A stretch of 64,000 nucleotides of DNA from the NCBI GenBank assembly GCA_035079385.1, contig JAVHKY010000038.1, forward strand, positions 2,108,001 through 2,172,000. Direction: 5' to 3'. The DNA is from Aspidiotus rigidus. Its lineage: Eukaryota; Arthropoda; Insecta; Hemiptera; Diaspididae. The stretch's first letter is position 1. Every line of letters starts with the position of its first letter. The notes under the pieces are model-generated. The model saw only the letters and a list, made by a program, of their open reading frames with translations, had not been told where the DNA came from and searched no databases. Below, in pieces: positions 24,800 to 39,114 of this stretch. The position numbers and the translations under genes were made by a program.

Positions 24800-27700
24800 A
24801 AGAAGAAATGTTTCCCTGTGAATTTGAAAGTTAAATTTTCTTCATCTCTAATTTTCTGTGGGAGATCCTTCATTATTAAAATTTTTCAATAGATTGGTGT
24901 ATAAATTATCTGCTAAAAACCTCGATTATGATTGTGATCACAATCGTCTGATGCTAGAAATGTGGGTCTTGTAAGAAGTTGCATTTCCATAATAAGAAAA
25001 GACCATCGATTCTAGATTTTATAGTATTTTTTTGTAAATTAGATTTCGTTCTTCTGTGTCGGTAACTTTTTTCTAAACGAAAAAAAAAACAACAAATTGT
25101 TCTATTCCTTCTCGTAGGTCGTGTTATCAGAAGTTGAAACGTAGCTTGACGTAATTTTTTCCCAATATCGTCAATCTTCATTGGAATCTGTCGCTATCAA
25201 CTCAAAAGACTGCTAGTTCGGAGAATTTTTTTTTCACTGTAGACATTCGTTGAAAGAAAATGCTCACGATTGAGGAGAACTTCTTATCGTGTGTAATTTT
25301 ATGTTCACTTCTGGATAGTCACTTGTAAAAAGTCGATAGGAAATTCGTATCTGTAATTAAAAAAACAGAAAAATACGTTTTTTATTGCTCTTAATATCGC
25401 TGTTTTTATTTCTAAGGTTCAGTTCGAAGGACTGCACGAATCTATAACGATGAAAGAGAGAGAAAAAAAAGTTTTGTATTTCGCAAATAATAAATATCAT
25501 TTTTATGTATCTAGGTATCAATATATAATGTTTATATTTACACACGATTATGAGGTTAGATAAATACATTCTATCGTAAGAGGTCGAATTTGTGTGCTCT
25601 ACACTCGTAATAATCACTCTAAAAAATTGAAAATTTTTTCCGGTAGGCAGTTTATTTTTTTTCATGTTGTGAATGTCATCGAGTTGTTTGATTAAATGTT
25701 AATTTTCGGATACATTATAATATTCTCACGTTACAAACAGCAAATAAGGTTACCAGGTGACTGCTCCAAATGTGCACTTTTTGTACGCGTCGACGTTCCC
25801 ACAGTGAAAACTCATATAGGTACATAATAGTTTTTTGTGTTGGATGTCATCGCACTATATTTTTGCTGCATGTCGTCGAACTAGAATTGCATTAGGAAAT
25901 CTCGTTTGAGTGTAGTGACCTCTGGTCAAGTTTTTTCTTTTTTAAGTTTTATAATGGCGAAGAAGCTAAATTTTTTTGTGTTGGTCGACGAAAAAAAAAA
26001 AAAAAAAATACGAACGAGCGAAGGCAATTATCTTATTGGGTCTATGAGTATATCTATACATGTACCGATAGCGAATTCATGAATTTTCTACATTTCGGGT
26101 TTTAATCAGCTGACAAATTTTCAAAAGGTGATATTTAATGCGTCACATTTTCGGTTAAAATACGCGATGAATAATTTTTTTCCTTGAATTCAGCAGGAAA
26201 CGATTAAAGGAGGTTGAAATGTAGGCCTTGTGTAAGCTTAATGTAAGGAAAAACTACGCGAACGAAACACTCTCTTATAGACCCTGTTGCTTTCATATTG
26301 CTCCGCTAGAGAATAGCGTGCAGCACTTTCGTTTTTCTTTCGTTCCGTTCGCTTTTAAAATAAAATATTTGCGTACGCGTGGTTTAATATTGAACGCGAG
26401 GGATTTTTTCAACTTGAAAATTGACTATATATTAGCTATCGTCCAGTTTAGCATGTCGTCTCATTTCAAACTCTTCATTCTATCGTTAACGAATGGGAAA
26501 CACACGCGAGATCTTCCGTACATTTTAATAGCTGTGAGTCATTGAGATATGGGTGACATTCATAGGACGAGAAGGTACGTTGTGTGCCGCAGTACGCCTC
26601 GGTAACACGAGCGTGCTTGCATCCAGCGTCTCTTGTGTGAGAAAACGATGAAAGATTAAGTATGAAACTGGGTTCCTTGCCCGCCCCTTTCAAAAAAGCC
26701 AAATATCTTGCAATGTCAGAATATAACCTTCCGATCAAATCTGTAATATTTTTGGAGCGCTCAGAAACGAGTCGATTTTTCGACCCCCGTCCCCCGAGAT
26801 ATCGTCATATTTGGCTAGCAGATTGTAATTTTTCGATCGAATCAGTTATACTTTGAGGACATCCAAAAATTATCCCCTTTCTAAGTTCATAATTTATGAA
26901 CCATTTTCTTTTTTCTCGTTTTTTAAATTAATCCAGTATATTGACTCTTTGCCAGACCCCTAAAGAAGTCAAAATTATTTCTCTCTCCCTTGATCAATTT
27001 TCTTTCACTTTTTCCGATGACACTAACATCATCTTGAGTGTCCCTCTCGCATTTCTTGGCTACCCTCCCTCTTATAACTTCTTTCTGACACGCCGATGAC
27101 CCAATAATTTTGTAATTAATGGAGCAATGCAGACAGAATTTTATGTCAGTTCCAAGCTATCATTGATCTCTGGCAACGACTTTCAATCTCACCATCTCAA
27201 AATGACAAGAAAAAAAAAGTATATTTTATCTTGAACGTTTCTTTGAAATTATTTCAGGATGTCTCTCAAGGTAGGTGTCTGACAGATATCTGCAAGATTG
27301 TATTGAATAATTTTATAACCAATAAATGATGCTTTAGAAAAAAAATCAGCCCTTGCCTAATAACCTCCAAAAAAAAAACAAAAAAATCGAAATGAATTCA
27401 TTGATCCTCACTAATAATATTAATGCAAGATTGTATCAGATAATGCACCAATAAACGATAAAAACTGAGAGAAAAATCTATGAATTTTGGCATAAATTTA
27501 ATGATGTTTACGTATGATAATATTAATTGGTAATTTTCGAGTTTTTAAGAAGGAGAATGAGTATGAGAGAGTGGATTTTTAAAACTAGTACTTACTCTTG
27601 TATACGTAGAATCAGGATTATCATTTTAGGAGTTGAACCTAATACCTGTCTTTTGGGTAAAATTGCCCGGATCTTATATTAATAATCACGTAATTAGATT

Positions 27701-30700
27701 AATGGCCAATTTTCGGAGTCAATATGTCTACCTGCATCTTGTATCGCTCATTGCCTTCTGCATTACGATGAAAATGAATTGATAATTTTTTCTCAATCTA
27801 GTAGGATTAGAGAGACTCGAGCAGTAAGGAAAGCTACACGAATAGAGAAAAGTGGCTGTCCCTCTTTTTTTTTTTTTTTTTTTTTCGTTGATTTTTCGAT
27901 GAAAAAAATAGATGAAAAGTTGTACCTTATGTGAGTTGTCATTCTAACACGTGCAAGTTAGTATATTTTTATACTCGTTATTGTAAACACAAGATTATTT
28001 TGAGTACTCAAGTTTATCGGAACTGGTCAGGCATATGTGCATTGCGCAAACAGAAGAATAAATCTTGAAATATAAGAATGTCGATCTTCGTAATTCTCTT
28101 TAAATATTAACCTGATTGTCAACTTTTGATACGAATCTACTTTCTGCTGTCTTCTCTACCAAAATTATTCAAAACTATCTTTTCAAAGCTTCTTACATAG
28201 AGGGTATTTTTCGGGGGGGGGGATATCTTATCGTTCAGAAAGTACGGTCAAAGTGCATAATTCTTATAGAAGTCCCCCCCCCCCCCGTCTGACCCATCCG
28301 ATAAAACTTTATTGTGTAACGTCTTCATAAAGACGTCATTTCAGTCCTCATCCTGCTGAACGAAATATCGTCTCTTCGAATCCAGAAGGCCAGAGCTTAA
28401 TTGACTGAAGCTATAATCAACTTCCAAGCGTTTGATTGATTCGCGTCATAATCGTCTCAGAATGGGTTAAAAATGTTGTAATTTTAATGATACGTATTCT
28501 AAATTATTCCTCGCATATCGTGTTTTATATTTTGCACGCATTCACGTCTCTCTATGTACAGATTTTTTATGCACGTTTGATGATGGTTTCCTCGAATTTG
28601 ATCGCGCTGTCATCAGAATTTTTTTCCGCTTGTTGTGCCCGGACCGAGCGAGCGGTTCGTGTAATGATAATTTTTTCCTCGTTCTTGCAAAATCAGTAGG
28701 CAGTACACTCGAATGGGGTTTCCTGTGATTCATATTTGCCTGTTGAAGTCTCTCGTTAAACGGAATTCGTTGAAATTTTTGTCGAATTTTCATCTGCAAA
28801 ATTTAATATGTTTTTCTGTGCAAAAAAGTAAGATTTCGATCGGCGTATCAAATTGCATCACAGTGATACGAGGCATATTTCGAGAGAATATTATCCTCTC
28901 CGTAGTCTGTTGCTAGGTAATAAAAAACTTTGTGGACTGGGCAAAAGAGAGGAACGTTCTCGATGAAAATTACCCCGATAAGAAAAATGGTGCTATTATC
29001 ATTCGAAAACAAAAATTACGAGAGAGGCGAAAATGAGAATGATTTACGAAGCAAAAGGCTGTGCACGTGTCAAAAACTGGGGTAGGGATTTTGCAGAAAA
29101 TGGGAAGAAAAAATTAATTAATTATTACGTCTTATCAAGATTTGCACTGTGTTCGAGACATGTAAACCTTCGTAACCTGAAACCTGGCAATAATTTTTTG
29201 ACTTGTCGATGCAAACAGCATTTTTTTCGAAGGAGGAGGGGCGTTCCGTCGAGCCCAAGAAGTAAATGATGTGAAAAAAGTATATCTCTCCTCGTAAATC
29301 GGGCCATCATAAAAAATTCTGCAAACCTGTTTCTCGTGATCTGTATCGATAAGCGAAGCGTGATGTTGGAAGAAAAAAAAAACACGCGAGGATAAAAATA
29401 ACAAGTTGAAAAACGTAATCTCGTAATGGATATTACGAGTGTAGAAATGAATCTTGACTTCCTTTTTAATTTCTTGTTTCTCGCGAACTTACGTTCTGCA
29501 ATTTTTTTGCACTCGAAAACGAAAAAGACTTTTGAAGTTTATTGAATTTGATTGAGGAGTCTATAAGAAAACTCCATCTGGCTTCAAGTATCCCGTTTCG
29601 GCCCGATTTTATTTTTGTTAAATTTCTCGTAAATAATGTTTTTCTACGCATCTCGCGTAGAAGAAAGGAAGTTTTCTCGCAATATTCACGGTGCCACGCT
29701 TTATAGCGGGCTATTGGATAACCCGCGTTCTTCTTAATAACGTTTTTCGTAACTTTAAACTCGAAATTTACGAAAATTGCGACGTTCGCGTATACTATAG
29801 AATAAGAATGGCTTTCGACATCCAATTTAGAGGCCCCAAAATTAGCTATTATAGTGACAGCCGCGTATAAGATAGTTTGTATACAACTATGCGTAATATT
29901 ATAGAACGGTAGTTTCGAAGGCACAACACCTTGTAAACGTGATGTATACAAGAATAAGAAGTCCGCGTCGATACTTTCTTCTACGATACCGCACAATAAG
30001 CCTAACTGCGACACTTCAGCTATCCCTTAGAGTCCCAATTAAGGAGATATAATGAGGCTTTGTAAATAAGAAGGGTGTCAGAAGTGATAAAATTAGGACA
30101 AGCTGATGCGTGATGAGGTTACAAAATAACATGTTTTACGAAGTTTACAATCGCCTTTTATAGTTGGAAACGAGTGTGGGCGGGGATTATTATATGTACA
30201 CTCTCGATGATTGAAAGGGAGGCTACACGACTTAATTGCTGGCGAATTTTGTATGGTAAGCGAGCGATCCGTGGCAATCAAGGAGCTGACGGAGCCACAA
30301 AATCATCAAAGTTCTGTATGTACACGTTGTGTTAACGACGTCTCGGTTTGCAAAATGCGTATAACGTGTATAACAGGATAGTATTATGTTATCGTGCATG
30401 TCTTGTCAGTCTGCTGTCTACTGAATGATAAGGACGAAAAAGAGGTTTTCGAAATGGCTTGGAAGTTTCAGTCTTTGCGTAAATATGCGAAAGAAAGAGT
30501 CGGCAAAGTTTATCCGTAAGTTTCGAGAGGGTTTTACTGATGACGGCCTCCCCCCAGCATTGTTCGTCATGGTCGACGCATTTTCTTCGACATCCAGAAA
30601 GTTTTCATCACCGAGTCTGAAATCTTATACGATTCTTGTACCATACGTAGGCGTATTTTCCATTCTGTTTTTATATATATGTGAGACCGGAGGATTTTTA

Positions 30701-31080
30701 CAAGGATCTTGTAAGTTGAATTCGTGGAAAGGAGTTATGTAGAAATTTTTCGTATGAACGCGTGAAAAAAAAAGTATAAATAGAACTTCCAACTAGTTTT
30801 AGAGCCATCAAAGTCGCCTTCTGAGCCATGCAAAGAGATTTTCTCATTTTAAAGTTTTATTGTTTACATTATTGTCAAAATGATGCCTGTCTAGTCCGTA
30901 TTCACGGTTGCCTGCTATTTTTCGTAATAATTCTTGGGAAAACTTTTTCTCGACAACTGTAAGGTTGTCAACTGCGTGGTAAATTTCTTTTCTCGTTGTT
31001 CATTGGGCATAAACGAAATTTGAGGTCATTCGAGGAAAAATCTGAGTATTTTCTTCCTTCTGGGAATAGAAAATTTAACC
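24800..31080. other. Intronic DNA without recognised genes
   Basis: AT-rich, locally CpG-rich sequence. Minor structure includes a diverged direct repeat (TGCAAGATTGTAT at about 27,291 and 27,424), a T-run near 27,868 and a G-run (about 28,211) facing a C-run (about 28,276). Near 26,690-26,870 two segments resembling 'gaatataa--ttcCGATC-AATC' lie about 110 bp apart. Open frames, including a 182-codon one at 29,466-30,014 on the minus strand, have no protein-like motifs or splice context. Confidence 0.5.
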
Positions 31081-31149
31081 CAAGAAGTCGTGTTTGAACG
31101 CTGTTTTGAGGCCCAGAATTCTTTTTTCTGTTGGATGTGGTTCTGAATT

Positions 31150-31970
31150 TGATTGAGATCCAGTAGGCTGTATAAAAATCCCCCCCCCCCGCGCTGCCCT
31201 CACTGATTAAAAAATCACATTGTACGTTTCAAAATGGTGCAAGGTTCAGCATTCTTGACGAGGATCGCATTATGCGTTTTATTGGGGAGCATCCTCGAAA
31301 AACGTCTGCAAGCGCGAGTCTTTTCTGACGTTATCGTTTTCGGAGAAATGTCCAGGGGTTCTGACTTCGATGACGTCACCTAAGTTAGGTTAGACTGCAT
31401 GGAAGAATTATTCTGGGCTAGATTAGGTTCAGAGAGAGGCTTTGAAAGATATTTACTGTTCCATCGTTCAACACGATGAATGCAATGGACTCTAAATTTT
31501 ATGTAATTCTGATTTTTTAAAGTGCCTGTAGTCTATGTGAGAATCGTCCTCCCTCAAAGTTATGCACGTTTTAACACTGCAAGAGGCCCAAGGAATTATT
31601 ATGAATTTCTTTAAATTTCTGTAGATTGCATTTGATACCCCCCCCCCCCTCCCGATCCAAGAGATCTTGTATGTTTTAACGCTGTACGAGGTCAAGTACT
31701 CTGGGAAATGAAAGGGTTCTGGATCTTTTCGAGGTACTGCAGGCTGTATAGAAATCTCCCTCACCCTCTCCCTCCAATTGAAGAAAATTTCATACTTTTT
31801 AACCACTGTATGAGACCAAAAACTGTAATTCTGACTTCCTCTGAGATCCCATAGTTTGAATGGGACCTCCTCCCTCCCCTCCTTACGATCCAAGAAATCT
31901 TGTAGTGCTTTAACGCTGCACGAGGTTGGGTATTCCGTTAAATGAAGTGATTCTGAATTTTTTCATCTCG
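31150..31970 (+). repeat. Minisatellite with unit of about 110-120 bp
   Basis: Four adjoining units start near 31,525, 31,619, 31,737 and 31,849, and a further one near 31,162. Each begins like 'CTGTAGGCTGTATagaaat', runs into a C-rich tract, then 'GATCCAAGAAATCTTGTA', then 'TTTTAACGCTGTACGAGGTC', then 'gaattttTTCgaggt'. The C-tract has expanded to ten or more C in two units (about 31,173 and 31,640) and is a mixed CT tract in others. This is a decayed tandem repeat inside the presumed intron, with no coding function. Confidence 0.7.
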
Positions 31971-32027
31971 TTTTGTTTATATTTTGCAGATGAAAGAATA
32001 TTCTCCGAAATCCCTATTTTTGATGTG

Positions 32028-32085
32028 TAAATAAAATGCGATACAGAAACAGACAGTGGCTCGGCCATATTATTAGGATCCTGAA
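32028..32085 (+). mobile_element. Possible scrap of a LINE C-terminal domain
   Basis: A short stretch encodes 'RNRQWLGHIIRI', similar to the 'RRLRWLGHVIRM' motif downstream of the reverse transcriptase in many non-LTR elements. Nothing on either side extends the match, so chance similarity is quite possible. Confidence 0.25.
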
Positions 32086-32339
32086 TAAGGCTTTCAATGT
32101 CTTGGTGTTCTTATGGTGTTTATTTCATGGAGTCTCCTTTGGTGCTATACTTTCTTTTGTGGTCCTATCCCTCATTCATTCCTCTGTATTACATCAATCT
32201 CTACGCACAAAAACGTCTCGCGTAAGTAGCGTATTTACGGGGGGGGGGAGGGGAGGACTGAAAATTTTGCTTCTAAATACTATAAAATCTTGTTCAGAAT
32301 CCACTTCACAGAAATTTTTTGTTCAGCCCTCTTGTTGAG

Positions 32340-35270
32340 AGCCTCCCTTCGTAAATCTTTAGGGCACGCCGCTGTCTCGCATTGTAAAATACTATCTAAT
32401 CGTTGTACTTTATTTTGAGTTACTTCCTTCTGTGCAATATGTGTAAAAATTCCGCACCAAGGACTCGAGGGTAGTTTTCTTCCTCGAGAGTAGCTGCGTG
32501 ATAAATCGTTCTCGCAACCGAGATCGAATAAATCCAGTTAGTTGTGCTTGACCTGCGATAAAAATCTCGTACCCGAGATTAGAACATATGTGCGCGCATA
32601 TGGAGGCATTATATTGCGAGTTAAGAGCCTCGTATATACGATTTTTGATCCGTACGTGGTTTTGCTAAAGGATAGTATTTTAATATTGCTATGCGTGGCG
32701 CGTTTATATATACCTACACTCGGTCGTTTCGAAGGAAATTTTTTTCACCCGAAAGGAACTAGAAAATTTTCTACTTGGAAATAAATTGCCTCTTCCGTTA
32801 TCAAAGCCGGGCAATTTTACCTCGCGAGAACAAGTATGTGTTGGTAAATTACGACTCTTTTCGTAGAGTATCTCTGCGCGTGATTCAATTTATATAGTGT
32901 GTTGTCCTTTTTTTTTTTTTTTTGAGTATAATTTGATGGGGGAAAAATTTTCTCGGGTGAATATCCGCTAAAGCTGTACGAACTACTTTTTCGAAAAATT
33001 TTCAGACGTATGTCATGGACTTCTTAGAAACGTTGGCGATAAGTGCGGTAATTATTTTCATGTTTACGAATTCATTGCTTCCAGATATTGGTACGTATGC
33101 AAATGTGTGCTGCGTATTATCAGCGCTATTTCGTGATAGACGGGCAGTGTACTTTCAATAATAAATTTTTCTTTCATTACTCGTTCGCAGCGTATTCCAA
33201 TGTTATTAAATTACTCGACCAATCAATAATAATATTCCTGGAATTAGAATTTCGATTAAAAAAAATAATAATTATAATGGTTTTCTGTCGAATCTGTTTA
33301 AAATCTAATTATAAACTATTATATTACGGAAGAGAGCGTGCAGCAAAAGCAGATTGATAATTAGCGCGAATTCTACGAGAGATGAAGCGATAGAAAATGG
33401 GGAAAGCGAGGGGGCCGCTGCTGATGTGGCTTGAATGATGATGAAAGGTTATATTATCATCAGGGAAAATTGTTTTTCGAGACACGTGATTTGGAACGAA
33501 TAATTTTATAAAAAGTTCCGGAATCTGTATATATCGATGTGTATATACGTACACAAACATACACGGAGGTGTTATAAGTTGGCGTAAAAGTTTTACGTTA
33601 TTATATACTCTACTATAAATACAGCGACGACGTCGACGACGTTGATTTGGCGCGGTGCTCGAAAAACGTGCTGTGTTCAGAATATTGACTCGTGAGAAAA
33701 TGTAATTATACGGGAATGTAGATAACCGAACTTTATTTGCGCCCCGTGTGTGCGTGTGTTGGTTTTCGAAACTTGTATTTCCCTGGAAAATACCATTTGG
33801 AAAAAAAAGCGAACTTTTTCACTTCTCGTGCAATTAGGTCTACATAAGTAATTGATTAGTGCATCGAGATTTTGACCCGTCCGGTTAATTTGAATATTAT
33901 TTTCCTTTTCGAGCGTCGTATATATACGTGCGCTGAGGAGAAAAAAGAGTGTAAATTGCTGTTCCGAATTAATTGTATACGTTTTTATACTGTCGTATTG
34001 CACGCGAAATTACTTGAAAAGGTCCTGTCGTGAAATACCATGTATATACGTACATGGTCCGATTACGTTGAAGTGGAAATTGGAATGGTAACAAAAAAAA
34101 AAAAAAATGGGATCTTGTTGCTGCGAGTGACCAATGAAAGAATGCACCCTCTCCACGTCGTATATATACTTGCTGAAGGGGTGAAAGTCCTCGAATGGTA
34201 TGTTTTTTCGCGCTCGTTATATTATGGCAAAGAGATACGACAAAATACCTGTGTTACGAAATTATTTTTCGTGAATTTCTCCGCTAATAACTGTGTTACA
34301 TAATATGAATTTTCACCCTGAAACATAATATTTTAACGTACACTAGTATCATGTAGATAAGTTTTCCCCATTATTACGGTCAGCGCACTAAATTTTTTCG
34401 TACCGTCGTTATATTCGTTTTTGTAATGGTCTCCCGTACGACTTAGTGAGATAAAACTCTTCATGATAGTTCCACTCGTTCTATTCTGAATGAGACGAGG
34501 ACGCTCGAGACGTACAAAACCAATGCTGAGGGCGTACTGGTATCAACTGCGAATCAGTTGGGGAATCTTCTTCTTTGATAATGGTCAAGCCCAAGATCGT
34601 TTCAGAGAGAATTTTGTGCCACTTTGTTCCTCGATTCCCTATCTACTGTAGCATCGATCGTTGGATCCAAAGTTTTGAGGCAAGAGCTAAAACAAAATTC
34701 TGCTTAATCGATAGATTCAAGGTATCGAGAATACTTTTACATGAAGGAGTGGCCGGGTTCGTACGAAACTGAAAGGCTGAGTGCAGTGCCTGTATGGTAC
34801 CTGATTTTTGATTCGCTTCAGGGGGGGGGGTGGAGGGTGATGGGAAGTCCCAGTGATGTCGAACAGTTTTAAAGTACCCTAATAATTTCAATTTATACAA
34901 TTTAACATCCATTTGTTTCAATTCTGCAGCTTTCAAAAAAGGAGGGGGCGGGGTTCTTCTAATGACGAAGTGTCTTACGATTAAAGGAAAAAATTATCAG
35001 TTTGAATTTGCTTCCAGTTCGAAAGATGTTCGGTTATTGGCGGAGTTGGAGATATGAGAGATGAATGAGGTTTCAGGTCTAGGAAAAAGTGAAGCATCCG
35101 AATTCGGCATTTTTTCTCATTCTTATTAGCAGAAATGAAACCACTAATCAACTCTACCTCTTTCCTCAATGTCTTACTGACATTTTTTTTTGTTTTTAAC
35201 AAGAATAACTTGCTGTCAAAGCATCATTTTCGTTCCTGTTTTTTTTTTTCGAATTTCATACATTTTCCCT
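32340..35270. other. Intronic DNA, no gene seen
   Basis: AT-rich with frequent CpG, plus homopolymer runs near 32,909 (T), 34,091 (A) and 34,822 (G). No coding exon, RNA gene or delimited repeat is visible. Confidence 0.5.
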
Positions 35271-35279
35271 GTACAATTA

Positions 35280-35640
35280 AAACCAAACTATCTGCCAACT
35301 ACACTCTTACCTTTCTCGCCCTATCTTCCTCTCAACCAGGAAATTCATCCTCCTCCCCAACTCCCTTCTCTCTGTTCTTCCAACCCAATCCTTCACAGAC
35401 TTCAATATCTCCTCTATCTTCAATTCCTATCCTGTGGATTCCTGGTCACATCAACCTCCCAGAACACTATGCAGCGAATTTAGCTACCAAGCAAGCCCCA
35501 CTTTCCTCCTCAATCATTGACCCCACCCCTTCTCCGGCCTTTGACCTTAACATCATTCTGTAATCATCATGGCACAAGCTTTGATCCTCTCAATCCTACA
35601 ACGATAACAATTTCGATCGACTAAGAAATCCCCAATCGCC
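35280..35640 (+). pseudogene. Relic of a LINE RNase H domain
   Basis: The frame around 35,430-35,500 encodes 'PILWIPGHINLPEHYAANLA', the hallmark end of the RNase H domain of I/R1/Jockey-type non-LTR retrotransposons (typically 'WVPGHsgi-GNE-AD-lAk-A'). About 60 bp later another frame-broken segment, 'SSWHKL', fits the tail following this domain. Upstream, 'NPILHRLQYLLYLQF' lies in a different frame (about 35,380-35,430), so frameshifts have accumulated. The normal GNE-AD acidic and asparagine residues are changed (LPEHYAAN), so the enzyme is dead. Reverse transcriptase and 3' tail were not found nearby. Confidence 0.65.
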
Positions 35641-35649
35641 TAGTAGGGC

Positions 35650-38600
35650 AGAGAGATGACCCATCAATAACAGTATTGACAACTGTCACCTTCTTGAAGA
35701 TACTGTACTTATGGTGTCCTTGGCGATGGAAACAGTGAGGTGTAGGAAGTCAATCTTGACGACGCACCCCTCGTTCACATGGTCAGACCAATAGAAACTA
35801 TTGAGAAGATTGGGGAAATCATTACAAGATTGTCGGAACCTTGCCATCGACGTCTTAGGCTTGAAAATCATAAGGTCAGGTTAGAGAGTGTAAGAAATTG
35901 CAGACATCGCTTGAAGGAACTGTGGTAGAGACTACCCAAAGTCAGCCTGTCAATTCGTATATACGATTGTACTACGTAGACACAAACGTGAATTCGAGTT
36001 CAAAGACATTGAATTTCGTACCTTCAATCTTTTCGCTAATTAGACCCGAAATAGTATTTTGGCACCGCGCAATAAACGTCGTCATATTCGGTGGCCCCGT
36101 ACCAAAATGATGATGAAGAGAGATTTTTGATACCGCGTTTCTTTTTTTTCCTCTTCAAATCATAATTTTACTACAGAGCTACAATGTTAATCAAATTTCC
36201 GAGGGTATAGGTGCCTCTCTAATGCTTCATAATTCATTTCACATAAGAGTAATTCAAACCCATTAGAGTACGGTCGCGAGTAAGTGTCATTCACATAGCC
36301 GTTGCCAAGGTAATGACTGCACCTATGATTTAAAATTGTTGGCGTGAGTGTGGGCTATCCTTTCTCGCGTATGCAGTATACGTAAATGTATAATTCAGGC
36401 CTTAATGAAAAAATTATGTAAGTCGGCACCTTACATAGAATATAAAAATTAATAAACGGGAAAGAAAAGGTATATATTACGAGCCTCACCTTTGTGTCCG
36501 TAATTGGAAGTAATCAATAGGGCACACGTATTCCTAAATTGCTACTGTCCGTACTCGTTTAATTTTTCGTCGGCACCCGATAACAGCTGCGAGAAATAAT
36601 TCGCGATAATGAATTGAAAAACCTTATAATTATTATTGTAGGAACGTTGCGCCATGTATATTATTGTGCCCGTATATAGGATAATGTTGCGATTTATTTA
36701 TAATATTAATGTGGTACATATGTGCCTGCGTGCATTGAAAATATTTTTTTTTTCCTTATCAAAAATGTTTAATATCCCGCGAGAGTTTGATCTTATCGCG
36801 AAAATTTGTGTTGGCATTTTTGTTGTAGAGAGTAATAAGAATTAGCAGTAATTAGAAAATTTACTGCGCGTATAGAAGGAGTTTTTTTTTGGCATTATAT
36901 ACCACCGCTGATTTTATGCTAAAACCGAAAAACTTAGCGAGCCCATGAAAAAAAAAGTTGCGTCGTATAATGTCAAGTTCAATATGCATAATTATGACAA
37001 GTATAACGAGCACATATCATCGTGATACAGGAAAAGACCTTAGAAGTTTTATCTCTAAAAATAAAATAGGTTAAACGAGATTGAAAAATAGTATAGAAGT
37101 AGTGAAAACTTTTTTCGATTTGACGCATTTCCTTTCTTGCGAATGCGTGGATGCTGTTTACGCAAAATGTACGTTTTTAATATACATAATATTCTCTCAG
37201 ATAAGTATATTATTATGTATTCGAAGTTGATAAGTCTGAAAATTTTTCCTATTTGCATTACGCTCGTTTTGGCGGCGTGCCATCGTTATCATCTTTCCTC
37301 CTCAAAAAATTGATACGTGTATACCTTAAGTGTTTAAAGATATTCCAAAACACAATGTCGCGCACGAGTAATTATTTTTTTCCCCTCATTTTCAAACTGA
37401 TAATATACTATGTGTATGGTTTTCGAACAGCACGAGTTTCGGTAATGATAATTTTCAATTAGTGTATGCGCGTACGACGATAAATTATACGATCGAAGTG
37501 ATTATTGGAAAGAATTATTAAAAAATTGCAGTATACGTAATATATATTCAGCGCAAAAGATAATTGAAAAGTGTATCGGTCGAGTGATAAGCGAAAAATT
37601 ATCATCATTCGTATGTGTGTGTGTGCTCGTAGAAATACGCGGTTGTGCATTATAAATATAATACAGCGACGCATTTATTCCGCGAATTCGAGTGAAAAGA
37701 CATTTCAAGAAATTTCGAAACTAGTTACGAAGTTGACCAGGTTAAAGAAAATGTATACGTGCATAATTATCGCAGACAGTTCGTCCGAACGAATAAAGCT
37801 CGAAAAAACTTCCCTCGCAAAATTGCAGCACTCTCCAGATAACTCGTTTTCTGTATAGCGTAATTTATTCTCGTCTTTCGATAGAATCGTAAATTTGACT
37901 TCTCTCATCTTTTGTACGCGCGAGTAATGAATAGATTTTCCTATTCTTCATCGAAAAGTATGCCGAAGATGATGATAATTCGGATTTTATGGTACAAAAA
38001 TTTGAAAACTCGTTATCACTAAATTACACGCGTCTCATCATCGGTTTCACGCGCAGCCTCCTTATTAGGTAAAAACAACTCGGTGTTTTTTATTTTGGTG
38101 AGAAATTGGCTTGTTCGAGGTATATCTACCTAAAGCCTATATCGCATGTATACTCGACACGAATCCTCGGCACGATGGTCTCAAGGGAGAAGGGCAACTG
38201 TGGGACGAACGGGTATTTATATATGTCAAAAGTCGTATACATCACAATAATATGTTTAATTAACAGGAATTAAAATGGTCAACCAGCGGCCGTGAAATCG
38301 TTTATAATATGGCGAGCGAGGTTCGCGTGTGGTTGGAGGAACGATTTGAGTTCGGTAGGGTGGACTTTGAAATTCGATCTTGATCGCGGAATTAGGGTGG
38401 ACGTGGTTTTAAATTCGAATACACGCGTGCGAAAGTTGTCGTGGGTGGTTTTGAATCGCTCTCATTGCCAACAAGGTTGAAGAAGAACTGCGTCTGTTCC
38501 TTCGAAGACTTATTTTTCTGAGGAAACTTTCGTAGAAATCGACGCTAGTTGTTTGTAGGACTACGGTATGCGAAAGCTGAAGATTCACCGTTCAGAAAGA

Positions 38601-39100
38601 GTGAAGAGAGATCGAAAATACTGGGTGGGGTGAGAGGGGTCTCTGCTTGTGACGAGAGATAACGAAAGTCAGCTCGAAAGTGAGACGGCATATTATAGTG
38701 AATTTTCCCAATTTTGATAATTATTGACAAAAGTCGTTTCGAAGGAATAAAAGGTTTACTGATGGAAAATAGGCAGGAATCTCTCTTTCCATTTTCGATT
38801 CGTAACGCCTTAATATCGAACCACCCATATTTTAGAGGATCTGTTGTAATGATATGACGTCATTAATATGCTCCAAGATCCAGATTCTTCAACCAACACC
38901 TCGATTCATCTTTCCCCCTCCCCTCTCATTGTTAGTCTGGTGATCGATGGACAAACGATTGACGATAGTTTTTTTTTTCTTTATTGAAATGCTCATCACT
39001 TTTAGAGCTTTTAGGTTATAGTTATCAATTTTTTGTGAGAGTGAGAGAAAATTTAACCAAAAAAATGGGATGCCATTGCAGGACTGCAATGGCAACGGGG
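35650..39100. other. Intronic DNA, CpG-rich, no gene seen
   Basis: Many CpG and TATACG-type strings, especially 36.3-38.1 kb, without coding motifs or repeats. May include intronic regulatory DNA, but no specific site can be supported. Confidence 0.45.
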
Positions 39101-39114
39101 AACCCGCTGTTCCG

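Noticed and set aside
29466..30014. 182-codon minus-strand open frame
   Set aside because: No recognisable motif, low-complexity basic C-terminus, no start or splice context; fits a chance stop-free stretch.
33070..33095. Apparent 6-nt micro-exon (TTCCAG-ATATTG-GTACGT)
   Set aside because: Such matches are expected by chance in tens of kilobases of intron; no further support.
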